64,000 nt of DNA from Acidobacteria bacterium Ga0074141 (GCA_001464665.1 LNDP01000014.1:124001-188000), one strand, 5' to 3'; shown: positions 1 to 13,338, numbered from the stretch's first letter. The notes: generated by a model from the sequence alone, not told the origin. Numbers and translations are program-made.

Positions 1-1464
1 TGCGGTGGCGGTGATCGTTTCTTTGTAAGGAACCTTCGGCGGATGAAGAGCGACCTCGACGTGGTAGCGGTCGGCGAGCTTTTTGACGACCGTTTCGATG
101 TGAAGCTGGCCGGAGCCGGAGAGGATAAACTCCTTCGTCTGGGCGTCGCGGTCAAAGTGGAGCGACGGGTCTTCCTCGAGTATCTTGTGCAAAGCGACGG
201 AAATCTTGTCCTCGTCGGCCCGCGATTTGGGCTCGATGGCGAAGGAGATAGCTGCCTCGGGGTATTCGACCGGCGGATAAACTATCGGGTGAGCTTTATC
301 GCAGAGCGTGTCGCCGGTCTGCGTGTCTTTTAGCTTTACTACGGCGATGATGTCGCCGGTTTGGGCCGAATTTACCTTCTCGAGCGTTTTGCCGGCAATG
401 ACGTGAAGAGCACCGAGCCGTTCCGGCGTATCGCGGGAAGCGTTAAAGACAGTCGCGTCCGAGTCGACCTTGCCGGAGACGACCTTCATCACATTGATGC
501 GGCCGGCGAAGGGGTCGGCGATGGTGCGGAAAACGTATGCCGAAAAGGGTTCGTCGTTGGAGTATTTGCGCTTAACGCGGTCGCCGGACAGCTCGCTGTC
601 CGCAAAGCCGTATTCGGCCTCGTGCGTTGCCGGGTTTGGAGCAAACTCGACAATATGGTCGAGCAGGATCGAGAGGCCGGCAAGTGTGGTCGATGAAACG
701 GCATAGACCGGGCAGAGCTTGCTCTTCGCGATAGCCTTTGCGAGATTTGGGTAAATATCTTCCTCGGGCAGGGTGCCGTCCTCGAAGTATTTTTCCATCA
801 ACGCGTCGTCGGATTCGGCGACGAGCTCGATCAGCCGTTCGCGGGTGCGATCAAAGACATCCTTGCCGCTTTCGGGCATCGGGATCTCTTTGGCTTTGCC
901 GTCCGCGTCGAATTCGTATGCCTTTTGATGCACAACATCGACGACGCCCTTAAAATTTTCTTCAGTGCCGATGGGTAGCGTAAAGGGAACGATCGAACGG
1001 GCAAAGCTCGAGGTCGCGGTTTCGAGGGCATGGCCAAAGTCGGCGTTCTCTTTATCGAGCTTGTTGATGACCATGAACCGCGGGAGCATAAATTCGTTGG
1101 CATAGTTCCAGGTCTTTTCGGTCTGGACCTCGATGCCGTTTACGCCGTCGACCACTACGAGAGCGCAGTCCACGACGCGAAGCGCCGGACGGGCATGCGA
1201 GACAAAGGCCGCATAGCCGGGTGTATCAATAAAATTAAGTTTCGAATCGGCGTATTCGATGTGGGCAAAGTTGTTGTTGAGCGAGACCTTGCGGGCGATT
1301 GAGTCGTCTTCGAAGTCAGTGACGGTGGTTCCTTCGTCAACCTTTCCCCAGCGTGGCGTTGCACCGGCCACATACATCAGCGACGCGGTCAGCTGGGTTT
1401 TCCCCGCGTCGCCGTGTCCAATGACAGCCAGATTTCGTAGGTTTTCAGTTGTAAATGCTTTCAT
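1..1464 (-). CDS. fusA: EF-G-like translational GTPase, 3' end cut by window edge
   Basis: Reverse-strand frame open from an ATG at 1464 to the window edge (488 codons). The N-terminus carries a P-loop GHGDAGKT, DTPGY in place of the usual DTPGH, and NKLD, followed by EF-G domain II/III-like sequence ending at HPPKVPYKETITAT. A good Shine-Dalgarno (AAAGGAGAT) lies about 8 nt before the ATG. The G-domain sequence (GTTVTDF, ALRVVDCALVVVDG) fits the divergent bacterial EF-G-like subgroup rather than the canonical str-operon EF-G, and no rpsL/rpsG/tuf neighbours are visible. Canonical EF-G drives ribosomal translocation; the precise role of this paralogue group is less clear. Confident about superfamily, moderate about subgroup. 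Confidence 0.88.
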   Translation of the reverse strand, partial: MKAFTTENLRNLAVIGHGDAGKTQLTASLMYVAGATPRWGKVDEGTTVTDFEDDSIARKVSLNNNFAHIEYADSKLNFIDTPGYAAFVSHARPALRVVDCALVVVDGVNGIEVQTEKTWNYANEFMLPRFMVINKLDKENADFGHALETATSSFARSIVPFTLPIGTEENFKGVVDVVHQKAYEFDADGKAKEIPMPESGKDVFDRTRERLIELVAESDDALMEKYFEDGTLPEEDIYPNLAKAIAKSKLCPVYAVSSTTLAGLSILLDHIVEFAPNPATHEAEYGFADSELSGDRVKRKYSNDEPFSAYVFRTIADPFAGRINVMKVVSGKVDSDATVFNASRDTPERLGALHVIAGKTLEKVNSAQTGDIIAVVKLKDTQTGDTLCDKAHPIVYPPVEYPEAAISFAIEPKSRADEDKISVALHKILEEDPSLHFDRDAQTKEFILSGSGQLHIETVVKKLADRYHVEVALHPPKVPYKETITATA

Positions 1465-1750
1465 CTCGGCAAGATCTCCTTTAGGTGTAGATTTCGGATG
1501 CCAAAATCCGCGGTCCGGGCCGAAGTGAAAGAAGGGCTCGCGAGTCCGGAAAACCGGCCCTGAGACGCATGGGTTGTTGGTAAATATTAAATCTATCTTA
1601 CGTTGCAGGAATCAGCAAGAGCGGAAAGTGAAGGAGGGCTAAGGCTTTAAACACAGAGCAAAATGGTATATCGTCACGGTAATAAATATCAGGGGTACAT
1701 ACTTGTTACTACCTCGACCATTGGTCATTCCAAAATCGAAAATTGAAGCG

Positions 1751-2508
1751 ATGGACTTATCAGTTTTTTCAACAATCGAAAGCCAGTCCTCTGAAGAGGA
1801 TAAGAAATCGTTCTTAGCCTGTCAGGCGGCCGTCCGCGAGATCAAAGGTGAATACGCCTACCTTGAGATCGGCTCGTATCTCGGCGGGAGTATTCAGCCG
1901 CATTTGCTTGATACGAAATGCCGCACGATCATTTCTATCGATAAACGGCCGAAAACACAGCCAGACGAACGCGGCTTCGATTGGACTTATTTGGAAAACT
2001 CGACGGATAGAATGATCGATAATTTGAAGCGGGTGGCCCCGGAGTACGTTGAGAAGATAAAAACCATCGATGGCAGCACCGAAGAGATCGATCCGTCAAC
2101 GATCGAGGGGCCAATCGACCTTTGTCTGATCGATGGTGAACATACGGATGCGGCAATGCGAAGAGATTTCGAGTTTTGTTTGTCAGTGTTAAACGAACGG
2201 GGGGGGTAATTCTGTTTCACGACGCACAGATCACCTATAACGGAATCTATGAGGCGCTTGAAGACCTCCATTCAAAGGGAGTTCACTTCCACGCGTACAA
2301 TCTGCCTCATGTCGTGTTTGCTGTCGAGATAGGGGATGTGTCGATTCACAAGAATCCCTTGATATTGGAACGGCTTGTGAACAATCACGTCGGCTATTTG
2401 TATTCATTACGTGATAATGATCGATACAGGAGATTCGCAAATCGTCCGCCGTTCCGATTCGCTCGGACAATTATTAGCAAGCTTCGAGGCTCAAATACCA
2501 GCAAGTGA
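1751..2508 (+). CDS. Class I SAM-dependent methyltransferase, reading frame split at a G tract
   Basis: Two overlapping frames give one methyltransferase-like protein. The first part (ATG 1751 to TAA 2207-2209) has the SAM-binding strand YLEIGSYLGGS and the LCLIDGEHT motif. The second part continues with GGVILFHDAQ, as expected for a Methyltransf_24-type fold, and ends at 2508. The break is exactly at eight Gs (2199-2206); one extra G, two fewer, or a -1 ribosomal slip would restore a protein of about 250 aa. A TTG at 1703 could extend the N-terminus, but ATG 1751 is more likely. The substrate is not recognisable. Whether this is a sequencing error, phase-variable tract, recoding site or pseudogene cannot be told from one sequence. 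Confidence 0.7.
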
Positions 2509-2643
2509 AGAGCTAACGCTTGTATTTGAGCATCTTCCGGGATGGCCGATGGCAAAATCAGGGTGCGGCGAACGTCTTTAGTGGCGGAGCGCATCGTAGT
2601 TATTCATTGGTTTTCGGCGTTCCCTTAATAAATAGAAGCTATC

Positions 2644-4491
2644 ATGAATATGAAAAAGATCTCGATATTTAAGCGGCGTTGGTTGGTGATGGCCATCTCG
2701 CTTGGCGTTTGTGCGTCGATCGTGGCGGCACAGGAGTTGGTGCCGGTCAAGGACCTGACGGGCGGAACCAGCCTTTTTGTGTTCAGAGGCGGGTCGAAGT
2801 CGGTCTCGAAGCGGTTCGTTTCGCAGTCGACGGCACGCCGAAGCCGATCGCAGCGTGCCCAGACCGCGAGGCGGGTAAGCAGCCAGTACACGCGGCTTGC
2901 GTCGAACGCACCGAGAAGGCAGCGGACGACCGCGATCGCCGAGGACAAACTACCGCCGATCCAGACGAAGTCGCCGCAGGAGGTCTCGATCTTGTTTGCG
3001 GGCGTCGGTGAATACTACATAAATGAGAAGAACTATGAGCGGTCGATAGATTTCTTCCGCGAAGCACGGACGCTCGACGGCACGAACACGATCGCTCGGG
3101 ACGGTTTGAGTGAAGCATTGGCTCTTCGCGGGAACGAGATGTTGACGCGCTATGCATTGGCCGTCGCGAAAAAGGATTTTGAAGAAGCGATCAGCCTGAA
3201 CCCGAAGAACGGGCCGGCATATTACGGCCTGGCAGAGGTTCTCTCCGCAGAGAGCGACGACGATCTGGCGACTGAAAATTATGAGAAGGCCCTTTCGGCC
3301 GATAGCGAGCTGACGGAGATCTACGTTCCGCTCGGTATTCTTTACTATCAGCGGGATAACATCGCCAAGGCGGATGAGCTTCTGACGAAGGCGGTCGCCA
3401 TCGAGCCGAACGACGCTCAGGCACAATACTTCCTCGGGCTCGTGAGGCTCAAGCAGGAGAACGGCGACGCGGCGCTTGCTGCATTTAATAAGGCGACCGC
3501 AAACGACGCGACCCTGGCAGAGGCGTTCTACTACACCGGCGAGACCTTGACGCGGCTCGGACGGACGCGCGAATCGATCCCCGAATTTCAGAAGGCGATC
3601 GCCCTCCGGCAAAACTACTTCGAGGCCCATTACGGGCTTGGCACGGCGCATTTTGAGTTGGATGAGTTTAAGGAAGCCGTCGATGAGTTTGAGAAAGCGA
3701 AGCTGCTCAAAAACGACAACCCCGAGGTGGTCGCGAACCTGGGCGACGCCTATCGGCTGATGAACGATTTCAACCGAGCGGAGACGAACTACAATCTGGC
3801 CGCGTTGTTCTTTGAGGGCCAGCCGGATTTTGCGACGAATCAGGAGAAACGTGAGCTGACGGCAGACATTCTCGGGCGGGCAGCGTTCTCGGTCGCACGG
3901 CAGTGCGAGATAAACACGGCGAGGGGCGTTCCCTGCAAATGGAGCGCGGCGGTCCGCTACCTTGAAAAAGCGAAAACGCTGACCACGAATAACGTTGACA
4001 CCTCAAATCTCGGCTGGGCATATTTCAATGCCGCCAGGACCGATTTTGCGGAAAAGCGTGATGCGGAGGGCCGTGCAAAGCTCCAGAAAGCGATCGAGAA
4101 TCTGACCATCGCGTCGGCAGCCAATTCGCCCTTCCAACAGGGAGCGTTGCTGAATCTCGGACGTGTTTATACCGAGACGGGCGACAAGAAAGGAGCGATC
4201 AATGCCTTGAAACGCGTCGTTGACAAGGAGCCGAAATGGGCGTTTGCTCAAAACGAACTAGGAATTGCCTACGTCAACGACAATAATTTTAAGGAGGCGA
4301 TCAAGCACTTCAAGCTGGCGATCAGGCAGGACGATAAGCTCGCCGAAGCGCACTTGAACCTTGGGCTTGCCGAATTCAAGAACGGCAATACGAACGAAGC
4401 TAAAAAGGCGCACAGCAAGCTAAGATCGCTCGGGCGTGATGACCTTGCGACACGGCTTACGAACATGACGGGCGGCGTTGTAAAAAGCTGA
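2644..4491 (+). CDS. Secreted TPR-repeat protein
   Basis: 615 aa. Residues 1-29 form a Sec signal peptide (basic n-region, hydrophobic core, VAA before Q30). Directly after it comes the motif ELVPVKDLTGGTSLFVFRGG, shared with the paralogue that follows murB. From about residue 115 to 605 there are tandem tetratricopeptide repeats (for example PAYYGLAEV, AEAFYYTGET, AEAHLNLGLA). TPR superhelices scaffold protein contacts; no catalytic domain is visible, so the partner is unknown. The predicted location is periplasm or outside the cytoplasmic membrane. A strong terminator (4518-4552) closes the transcript. Recognition as a secreted TPR protein is firm; the function is not known. Confidence 0.9.
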   Translation: MNMKKISIFKRRWLVMAISLGVCASIVAAQELVPVKDLTGGTSLFVFRGGSKSVSKRFVSQSTARRSRSQRAQTARRVSSQYTRLASNAPRRQRTTAIAEDKLPPIQTKSPQEVSILFAGVGEYYINEKNYERSIDFFREARTLDGTNTIARDGLSEALALRGNEMLTRYALAVAKKDFEEAISLNPKNGPAYYGLAEVLSAESDDDLATENYEKALSADSELTEIYVPLGILYYQRDNIAKADELLTKAVAIEPNDAQAQYFLGLVRLKQENGDAALAAFNKATANDATLAEAFYYTGETLTRLGRTRESIPEFQKAIALRQNYFEAHYGLGTAHFELDEFKEAVDEFEKAKLLKNDNPEVVANLGDAYRLMNDFNRAETNYNLAALFFEGQPDFATNQEKRELTADILGRAAFSVARQCEINTARGVPCKWSAAVRYLEKAKTLTTNNVDTSNLGWAYFNAARTDFAEKRDAEGRAKLQKAIENLTIASAANSPFQQGALLNLGRVYTETGDKKGAINALKRVVDKEPKWAFAQNELGIAYVNDNNFKEAIKHFKLAIRQDDKLAEAHLNLGLAEFKNGNTNEAKKAHSKLRSLGRDDLATRLTNMTGGVVKS

Positions 4492-4517
4492 CGCTCGCCC
4501 AAAATGGGAAATCGAAC

Positions 4518-4552
4518 GGGAGAGGGGTAAAATTACCTTCTCCCATTTTTTT
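4518..4552 (+). terminator. Rho-independent terminator abutting the murB start codon
   Basis: GGGAGA (4518-4523) pairs with TCTCCC (4539-4544), inner GGTAA pairs with TTACC, and seven Ts follow (4546-4552). The T run ends at the base before the murB ATG. Confidence 0.85.
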
Positions 4553-5641
4553 ATGGCCATCGAAGAGAGGATCGAAGAGGGCGTGCCGCTCGCCGGCTTT
4601 ACGACGCTGGGTGTCGGCGGGCCGGCCCGGTATTTTCTATCTGCCCGGAGCGAAGACGATTTGCCGGCGGCGTTTCGTTTCGCTGAGGAAAGAGGCCTTG
4701 AGGTTTTCGTTCTCGGGGGCGGGAGCAATCTGGTCGTCAGCGACGCAGGGTTTGACGGGCTGGTGATAAAGATCGACCTTAATGGGGTTGGTTTCGGACA
4801 GCCCGATGAGGATGGTTTTGTAATCGCAGAAGTCGCGGCGGGCGAGGATTGGGACGCGTTTGTGGCGGAATGCGTGAGCCGGGAACTTGCCGGAATTGAA
4901 TGCATGAGCGGCATTCCCGGCTCCATTGGCGGAACACCGGTGCAGAATGTAGGAGCGTACGGGCAGGAAGTCGCGGAGACGATCGTGAGCGTGAGGTGCT
5001 TTGACCGGAAATTGGCGGAGTTCGTTTTGCTGGGCAACGAAGATTGCCGCTTTAGTTATCGTAGGAGCATCTTTAACACGAGCGAATCGGGGCGGTACGT
5101 GGTCGTGAGCGTCACCTTTAGACTTAAGGCCGGCGGCGGGCCGAAGGTGGTTTACCGCGACCTGAAAGAGCATTTCGGCGTACGCTCGCCGAGCCTCGCG
5201 GAGGTTCGGGGGGCTGTTCTCGACATCCGGAGGCGAAAGTCGATGGTTATCGACCCTTCGGATCCGAATTCGCGGAGTGCGGGCTCGTTTTTCAAGAATC
5301 CGATCGTCTCCGTAGCGGTTCATCGCGCGATCGCGGAAGCCGAAGGAATTGAGGTGCCGAGCTTTTCGGCGGGCGAGGGGCTGGTGAAGATCCCAGCGGC
5401 TTGGCTGATAGAAAGGGCGGGCTTTGCGAAGGGCTATCGCCTCGGCGAAGCCGGAATCTCGGCAAATCACTCATTGGCGATCGTGAATCTAGCACGAGCC
5501 AAATCGGCCGACATTTTCGCGTTGATGAATAAGGTGCGTGGTGCGGTGCGATCCAGGTTTGGGATAGAACTTGTGCCCGAGCCGGTTTTTCTCGGGGTGG
5601 AAAATCTTTTGCCGCAAAGCGTCTCGGAAAGCGTCGTCTAA
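4553..5641 (+). CDS. murB: UDP-N-acetylenolpyruvoylglucosamine reductase MurB
   Basis: 362 aa, close to the size of type I MurB. The enzyme reduces UDP-GlcNAc-enolpyruvate to UDP-MurNAc with NADPH and FAD in cytoplasmic peptidoglycan precursor synthesis. Visible features: FAD-binding segments TTLGVGGPA and VLGGGSNLVVSD, the flavin-loop GIPGSIGG, the type I loop YRRSIF, the catalytic Ser in SAGSFFKNP (about residue 245), and the C-terminal catalytic Glu in VPEPV (about 343). The ATG follows a terminator T run with no Shine-Dalgarno; a GTG at 4584 is an alternative start. It sits between two paralogous TPR genes rather than in a division/cell-wall cluster. Confidence 0.95.
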   Translation: MAIEERIEEGVPLAGFTTLGVGGPARYFLSARSEDDLPAAFRFAEERGLEVFVLGGGSNLVVSDAGFDGLVIKIDLNGVGFGQPDEDGFVIAEVAAGEDWDAFVAECVSRELAGIECMSGIPGSIGGTPVQNVGAYGQEVAETIVSVRCFDRKLAEFVLLGNEDCRFSYRRSIFNTSESGRYVVVSVTFRLKAGGGPKVVYRDLKEHFGVRSPSLAEVRGAVLDIRRRKSMVIDPSDPNSRSAGSFFKNPIVSVAVHRAIAEAEGIEVPSFSAGEGLVKIPAAWLIERAGFAKGYRLGEAGISANHSLAIVNLARAKSADIFALMNKVRGAVRSRFGIELVPEPVFLGVENLLPQSVSESVV

Positions 5642-5691
5642 ATAGTTGGACTCGAAATATTTGATTGAAAGAAGCGGTGCGAGGTTGAGTT

Positions 5692-7524
5692 ATGACAGGT
5701 CAAAAGAGTTTTCGAAAGAGCGTTTTAGTAGGTTTGATCGCCTTTTCGCTTCTGTTGCCGGGAAGTTTGCCTGTGCGAGCAAATGACCTCGTGCCTTCGG
5801 CGGACCTGACCGGCGGTGCGAGCGTTTTTGTTTTCCGGGGTTCGAGCAAGCGGCCACAGGAGCGAGCGGCGTTCTCCGGCGGTGCTCGTTCGGCAGCGGG
5901 TATGGCCGGTAACCGGGCTCGCCTAAACTCGCAGGCCGCGGCTCGGCGTAAGTCTCGGGCCGAGCTTGCTAAGGCTCGAGCAACTCAGCTTGCCCGGGCG
6001 AGGGCTCGCGAACGGAATCGGCTGGCCCGTCAATCGAACGTCCTGACGGCCCGCGGCGAAAAGCAGCTTGAGGAAGGAACTATCGACCCCGCCATAAACA
6101 GCTTCAGAGAAGCGATCAAGCTAAACGCAAAAAATTCGGAAGCTAAGATCGGCCTTAGCGAAGGCTTGACGGCAAAGGCGACCGAGCAGATGGCAGCGGG
6201 CGATGATCTGGCGGCTCTGCCTCTGCTGGAAGAGGCCGCTTTGCTTGACCCGCAGAATCAGGTCGCGTATCTGAAGCTCGGCGAGCTCCACGACACACGG
6301 AACAACAACGGCGAAGCGATAACGAATTACGCGAAGGCCCTTGAGATCGACCCCGAATTGACGGCCGTTTATCTCCCACTTGGCTTGCTTTATGCCGAGA
6401 CCGGCGATGATGCCCGGGCAGACGAGATGATCGCGAAGGCCGAAACTGCCGGAACAGCGACGACCGAAGCGAAGTTCGCTCGTGCGGCGATCTTGAAACG
6501 GAAAGGCAACGAGGAAGAGGCGATGGCGCTATACCGTTCGGTAACGGTCGAGGAGCCGAATAATGGAACGGCATTTTATGCGATCGCTCGGCTGCACGAC
6601 GAAGCCGGCCGCGGCGATCAGGCAGTGGCGGCTTATCAGGACGCTCTGAAGGCCGAGCCGACGCTTTCGGTAGCATGGTTCGACCTCGGTGTTCTGCAAT
6701 ACAACCGCGGCGAATATGACGAAGCGGCGAACTCTTACTTAAAGGTGCTTGATCTCGACCCGGCCAACGCAAGTGCACACGCACATCTGGCGAGTGCCTA
6801 TCGCCAGCTCGAGCGTTTTGCCGATGCGAACGTGCAATATCGTGCGGCGTACGAAAAAGGCATTACGAAGGACGCAGAGCTTCTTAGCGAATGGGGCTTC
6901 TGTCTCGGCAAAACGAACGAATGGGACAAGGCATCGGCGAGGCTGAAGTCTGCCGAAGAGCTGAACCCGACGGCGGTCGATCACAATAACGTCGGCTGGG
7001 CATATTACAATGCGGCCCGGTATGACAAGCAGAACAACAAGGAAGACGAGGCAAAGCAGAAACTCGAGCTTGCCCGGCAGTCGCTGCAGCGAGCGGTCGA
7101 GATGGATGCGAATCTTCACCCGGCATTTATGAATCTTGGGGCGACGAACAATGAGCTCGGAGATTTTCAGGCTGCCACCGAGGCTCTGAATCGTGCCTTG
7201 AGCTTGCAGGGCGATTGGGTAATCGCGATGAACCAGCTAGGGCGTGCCTACCGCGGTGCGGGCGACCTGCAGAACGCGATCGCTCAGTTCTCGCGAGTTT
7301 CGACGCTCGACGCCAACAACGTCTTCGGGCTTTATAACCTCGGCGAGGTCTATCACCTGACAGGAAATAAGCGGGAAGCGAGACGCGTCCGCGACCGGCT
7401 GAAGCGGATCGATCCAGTGTTTTCGCGGAAACTCGAAGACGTTCTAAGCGGCAAGGTCGTGCTCGACGAAGCAAGGCGGAACATAAGGAACAAGGTTCCG
7501 CGGCTGCCTGGAATCCCGTTCTAG
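5692..7524 (+). CDS. Secreted TPR-repeat protein, paralogue of the 2644-4491 product
   Basis: 610 aa. Signal peptide 1-30 (cut after VRA), then [20 protein letters not shown], matching the motif of the upstream paralogue. Residues 55-105 are Arg/Ala-rich with little secondary-structure signal. TPR units run from about 115 to 590 (for example [41 protein letters not shown]). Overall length and plan match the first protein, indicating duplication with murB now between the copies. The role is probably protein scaffolding outside the cytoplasm; no partner or enzyme activity can be read from the sequence. Confidence 0.9.
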   Translation: MTGQKSFRKSVLVGLIAFSLLLPGSLPVRANDLVPSADLTGGASVFVFRGSSKRPQERAAFSGGARSAAGMAGNRARLNSQAAARRKSRAELAKARATQLARARARERNRLARQSNVLTARGEKQLEEGTIDPAINSFREAIKLNAKNSEAKIGLSEGLTAKATEQMAAGDDLAALPLLEEAALLDPQNQVAYLKLGELHDTRNNNGEAITNYAKALEIDPELTAVYLPLGLLYAETGDDARADEMIAKAETAGTATTEAKFARAAILKRKGNEEEAMALYRSVTVEEPNNGTAFYAIARLHDEAGRGDQAVAAYQDALKAEPTLSVAWFDLGVLQYNRGEYDEAANSYLKVLDLDPANASAHAHLASAYRQLERFADANVQYRAAYEKGITKDAELLSEWGFCLGKTNEWDKASARLKSAEELNPTAVDHNNVGWAYYNAARYDKQNNKEDEAKQKLELARQSLQRAVEMDANLHPAFMNLGATNNELGDFQAATEALNRALSLQGDWVIAMNQLGRAYRGAGDLQNAIAQFSRVSTLDANNVFGLYNLGEVYHLTGNKREARRVRDRLKRIDPVFSRKLEDVLSGKVVLDEARRNIRNKVPRLPGIPF

Positions 7525-7588
7525 CGGGCTTCAAGGCCGGGAGGTTAGTGCGGCGGCGAAATTTCTGTATAATCGTGAGTTTAGTAAA

Positions 7589-10951
<3,363 letters not shown>

Positions 10952-10973
10952 TCCAGCTATCGCTCACGAACTT

Positions 10974-12266
10974 TCAATGCTCTCTAAAGACGGACTCGGT
11001 TTTCGCCGTGAGATCGAGCTTTGCCTCAACGGCGGTACCATCACGACAAGTGCACCAGAGTCGCGTACCGTCGTAGCTCCACCGCATGCCCACGATTCCC
11101 GCAGGGGCAACGAATTCGCTGATCGCCTCGAGATCCGGTAATCGAAGTATCTTTATACGACCGCCGATGAATTCGACGTTGTCTTCATAATTGCCGGGAA
11201 GGTCTGATCGATCGAAGTAGTATCCTTGTCCGACCGCAATTAGGTCATATTGCGGATTGCAGACACACTCGTCTCCGGAAATAAAGCGAAGCCGTACATC
11301 GCTGCCGCTCTCGGCTTCACTAAGCGATAATGAGTAAAGGGCTCCTTCTTGGCAGAAAAAAAGCGAACTGCCGTCTCTTGTCCAGTCGATTCCTGTTATC
11401 TGGGACTCAGCATCTACTACGTGCGAGGGGATAGTTCGGTTGTCGTCGTCGTACCTCAGCGTTCGGCGGTAGATCTCCCGGAGTTCGGGCAGTCGATAGA
11501 CGACCAGATAGTCGGAAGAATTTCGCATACTCGCACTAACGGCGAGCAGTTTTTCATCGGGAGAGATCGCTCCTCTTTTGTAGCCGTAAAATCCTCTCCA
11601 TTTGGCACTCAGTTTGTCGTAGTGGAACTTGGGATGCGGAAGAAAATCCGTAACTTCGTGGATCAACGAAATATCCTTGAGCACCTGATCGTTCCCACTT
11701 TCTTCCCATTCACATTTCCAGATGAGCATTCGCGGGTCGGGCACGTGGGAACTTGAAACTAGGTAGGTGCCCTTTGCAGACCAATAAAGGTAGTAGATCC
11801 AAGTTGCATGGCGTACGAAGGTAAAGACCGAGTCGGGTTCTGTCGAGTCGAATATACGCAAAGCGTAGTCGGGGTTGCCGCTTCCGGTAGCGAGATACCT
11901 TCCGTTTGGCGACCACTCAAAGGACGAGGCCGCATCGGCTACGCATAGTATTGCCGCATTGGCGGGAAGGATACCGGTGCGGAGATAGTTTTGAACATAT
12001 TCTTGCGTTACTTTGGTCTTACCTGAGTCGTCGTATCGGTGGCAAGCCGCACCGAGACCCGACATCCTGAACTCAAATTCCGGATCATCCATTCGCCGCA
12101 GGACAACGTGTTGATGCCCGATCTGGGTGTCGCCTCGGCGGATACTGGCATTCGCGTGGGAGCTTGCAAAAACGCCCGCCGACGATATTGTGCCGCGGAA
12201 GCTAACAAAGTCGAACAATTTTGATGCGGACCAAACGACTTGAGGATCTGCTGAAAACCCGTCCAT
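10974..12266 (-). CDS. WD40/beta-propeller-like protein of unknown function
   Basis: 430 aa, convergent with carB. Repeated blade-like segments can be seen: SSFEWSPNGRYLATGSG, LYWSAKGTYLVSSSH, GAISPDEKLLAVSAS, GIDWTRDGSSLFFCQE and GMRWSYDGTRLWCTC, each with a strand-turn-strand pattern followed by W or a hydrophobic. This is typical of WD40/YVTN propellers used as binding platforms. There is no signal peptide at the ATG used, and no clear Shine-Dalgarno. The gene looks AT-richer than carB, which suits an accessory gene. A second propeller-like gene lies at 49175. No specific partner can be inferred. Confidence 0.78.
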   Translation of the reverse strand: MDGFSADPQVVWSASKLFDFVSFRGTISSAGVFASSHANASIRRGDTQIGHQHVVLRRMDDPEFEFRMSGLGAACHRYDDSGKTKVTQEYVQNYLRTGILPANAAILCVADAASSFEWSPNGRYLATGSGNPDYALRIFDSTEPDSVFTFVRHATWIYYLYWSAKGTYLVSSSHVPDPRMLIWKCEWEESGNDQVLKDISLIHEVTDFLPHPKFHYDKLSAKWRGFYGYKRGAISPDEKLLAVSASMRNSSDYLVVYRLPELREIYRRTLRYDDDNRTIPSHVVDAESQITGIDWTRDGSSLFFCQEGALYSLSLSEAESGSDVRLRFISGDECVCNPQYDLIAVGQGYYFDRSDLPGNYEDNVEFIGGRIKILRLPDLEAISEFVAPAGIVGMRWSYDGTRLWCTCRDGTAVEAKLDLTAKTESVFREH

Positions 12267-12401
12267 ATACTTGTTTGAGGGGGCGTCGGTGGCTGGTCTA
12301 CTGTTGCGAACGGATTATCCTTTCTGCGTTTCTTGACCGAACCCGCTGTTTACAATAACTTTACGTAAAGCGATTCACAGTTTAATCTCAGTAAGACAAA
12401 A

Positions 12402-13256
12402 ATGAAAGAAAATCAGGACCGTGAGATCATTGGCGGGCATTTGCTTGTCATTGGCGGGGCAGAGGATAAGTATAACGAGCGGCGGATACTAAAGAAGTTT
12501 CTTGAGTTGGCGGGCGGCGAGAAGGCGGAGGTCCTGATCGTTCCGGTCGCTTCGGATTATCCCGAGTTTGCTGCGGATGTTTACACGCAGGCGTTTAGGA
12601 ACCTTGGGATCGCGAGCCCGCGTGTACTTCGTGCTACCTCGCGGCAGGAGGTCTTTCAGGCCGACGCTGACGGGTTGCTTGATGGCGTCACCGGTGTTTT
12701 TATTACCGGCGGCGATCAGATGCGTCTGGTATCTATACTTGGCGGGACAAGACTGGCCGCGGAACTGCGGAAGATGGTCCGCGAAACGCCATTGGTGCTT
12801 GCGGGAACAAGTGCGGGAGCAGCCGGAATGAGCACCTCGATGATCGTCCGCGGTGAATCGGCCTCGCATCCGCATAAGGGGGCGGTGCAGCTTTCGCCGG
12901 GTCTTGGCTTTCTCAAGAACATCATCATCGACCAGCACTTCACCGAACGCGGCCGAATCAGCCGGCTGATCACGGCCGTTTCGTATAACCCATACAATCT
13001 CGGTATCGGCATCGATGAGAATACCGCGATCATCCTTGACGGCAAGGGCGTGCTCGAGGTCGTCGGGAAGGGTTCGGTGACGATCGTCGACGGGTCGGTG
13101 ATCTCATATAACGAGATCGCCGAGGTCGCGGAGCACGAATCGTTCAGCGTCTGCGGCGTGCAGATGCACATCCTCCGCGACGGGTTGGTTTACGACTATC
13201 TCGAACGCCACCCGCTCCAGCCGAGGCAGGAATTCCTTCTACCCGACCTTGGGTGA
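12402..13256 (+). CDS. cphB: Cyanophycinase
   Basis: 284 aa, normal size. A serine exopeptidase of the S51 family that degrades cyanophycin (multi-L-arginyl-poly-L-aspartate) to beta-Asp-Arg dipeptides. Visible: N-terminal GGHLLVIGGAEDK, the ITGGDQMRL segment, and the nucleophile elbow AGTSAGAAG with Ser at about 137, then the family-typical DQHFTERGRISRL and NLGIGIDENTA. It lies directly upstream of cyanophycin synthetase, separated only by a small four-helix-bundle ORF bounded by heptamer repeats. Its TGA stop (13254-13256) overlaps the first heptamer of that repeat. Family assignment is firm; polymer specificity follows from the cphA neighbour. Confidence 0.95.
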   Translation: MKENQDREIIGGHLLVIGGAEDKYNERRILKKFLELAGGEKAEVLIVPVASDYPEFAADVYTQAFRNLGIASPRVLRATSRQEVFQADADGLLDGVTGVFITGGDQMRLVSILGGTRLAAELRKMVRETPLVLAGTSAGAAGMSTSMIVRGESASHPHKGAVQLSPGLGFLKNIIIDQHFTERGRISRLITAVSYNPYNLGIGIDENTAIILDGKGVLEVVGKGSVTIVDGSVISYNEIAEVAEHESFSVCGVQMHILRDGLVYDYLERHPLQPRQEFLLPDLG

Positions 13257-13290
13257 TTCCAGATTCCAAATTCCAGATTCCAGATTTGAA
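13255..13290 (+). repeat. Heptamer array GATTCCA, left arm
   Basis: Four to five tandem copies of GATTCCA/AATTCCA start inside the cphB stop codon. The reverse-complement array is at 13751-13779, and the four-helix-bundle ORF lies between the arms. Confidence 0.85.
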
Positions 13291-13338
13291 GTCGATACAA
13301 ATTGAGATATTGCGATCAGAAGTAGTTTTTGCAAAGCT

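Noticed and set aside
12332-12360. Possible promoter TTGACC-17-ATAACT before cphB
   Set aside because: The -10 is too weak to support by eye; only the TTTACGTAAA palindrome next to it is clear and that is short enough to be chance.
13255-13290. Short tandem repeats that might be taken for a CRISPR array
   Set aside because: Units are seven bases with no spacers, and there are no cas genes.
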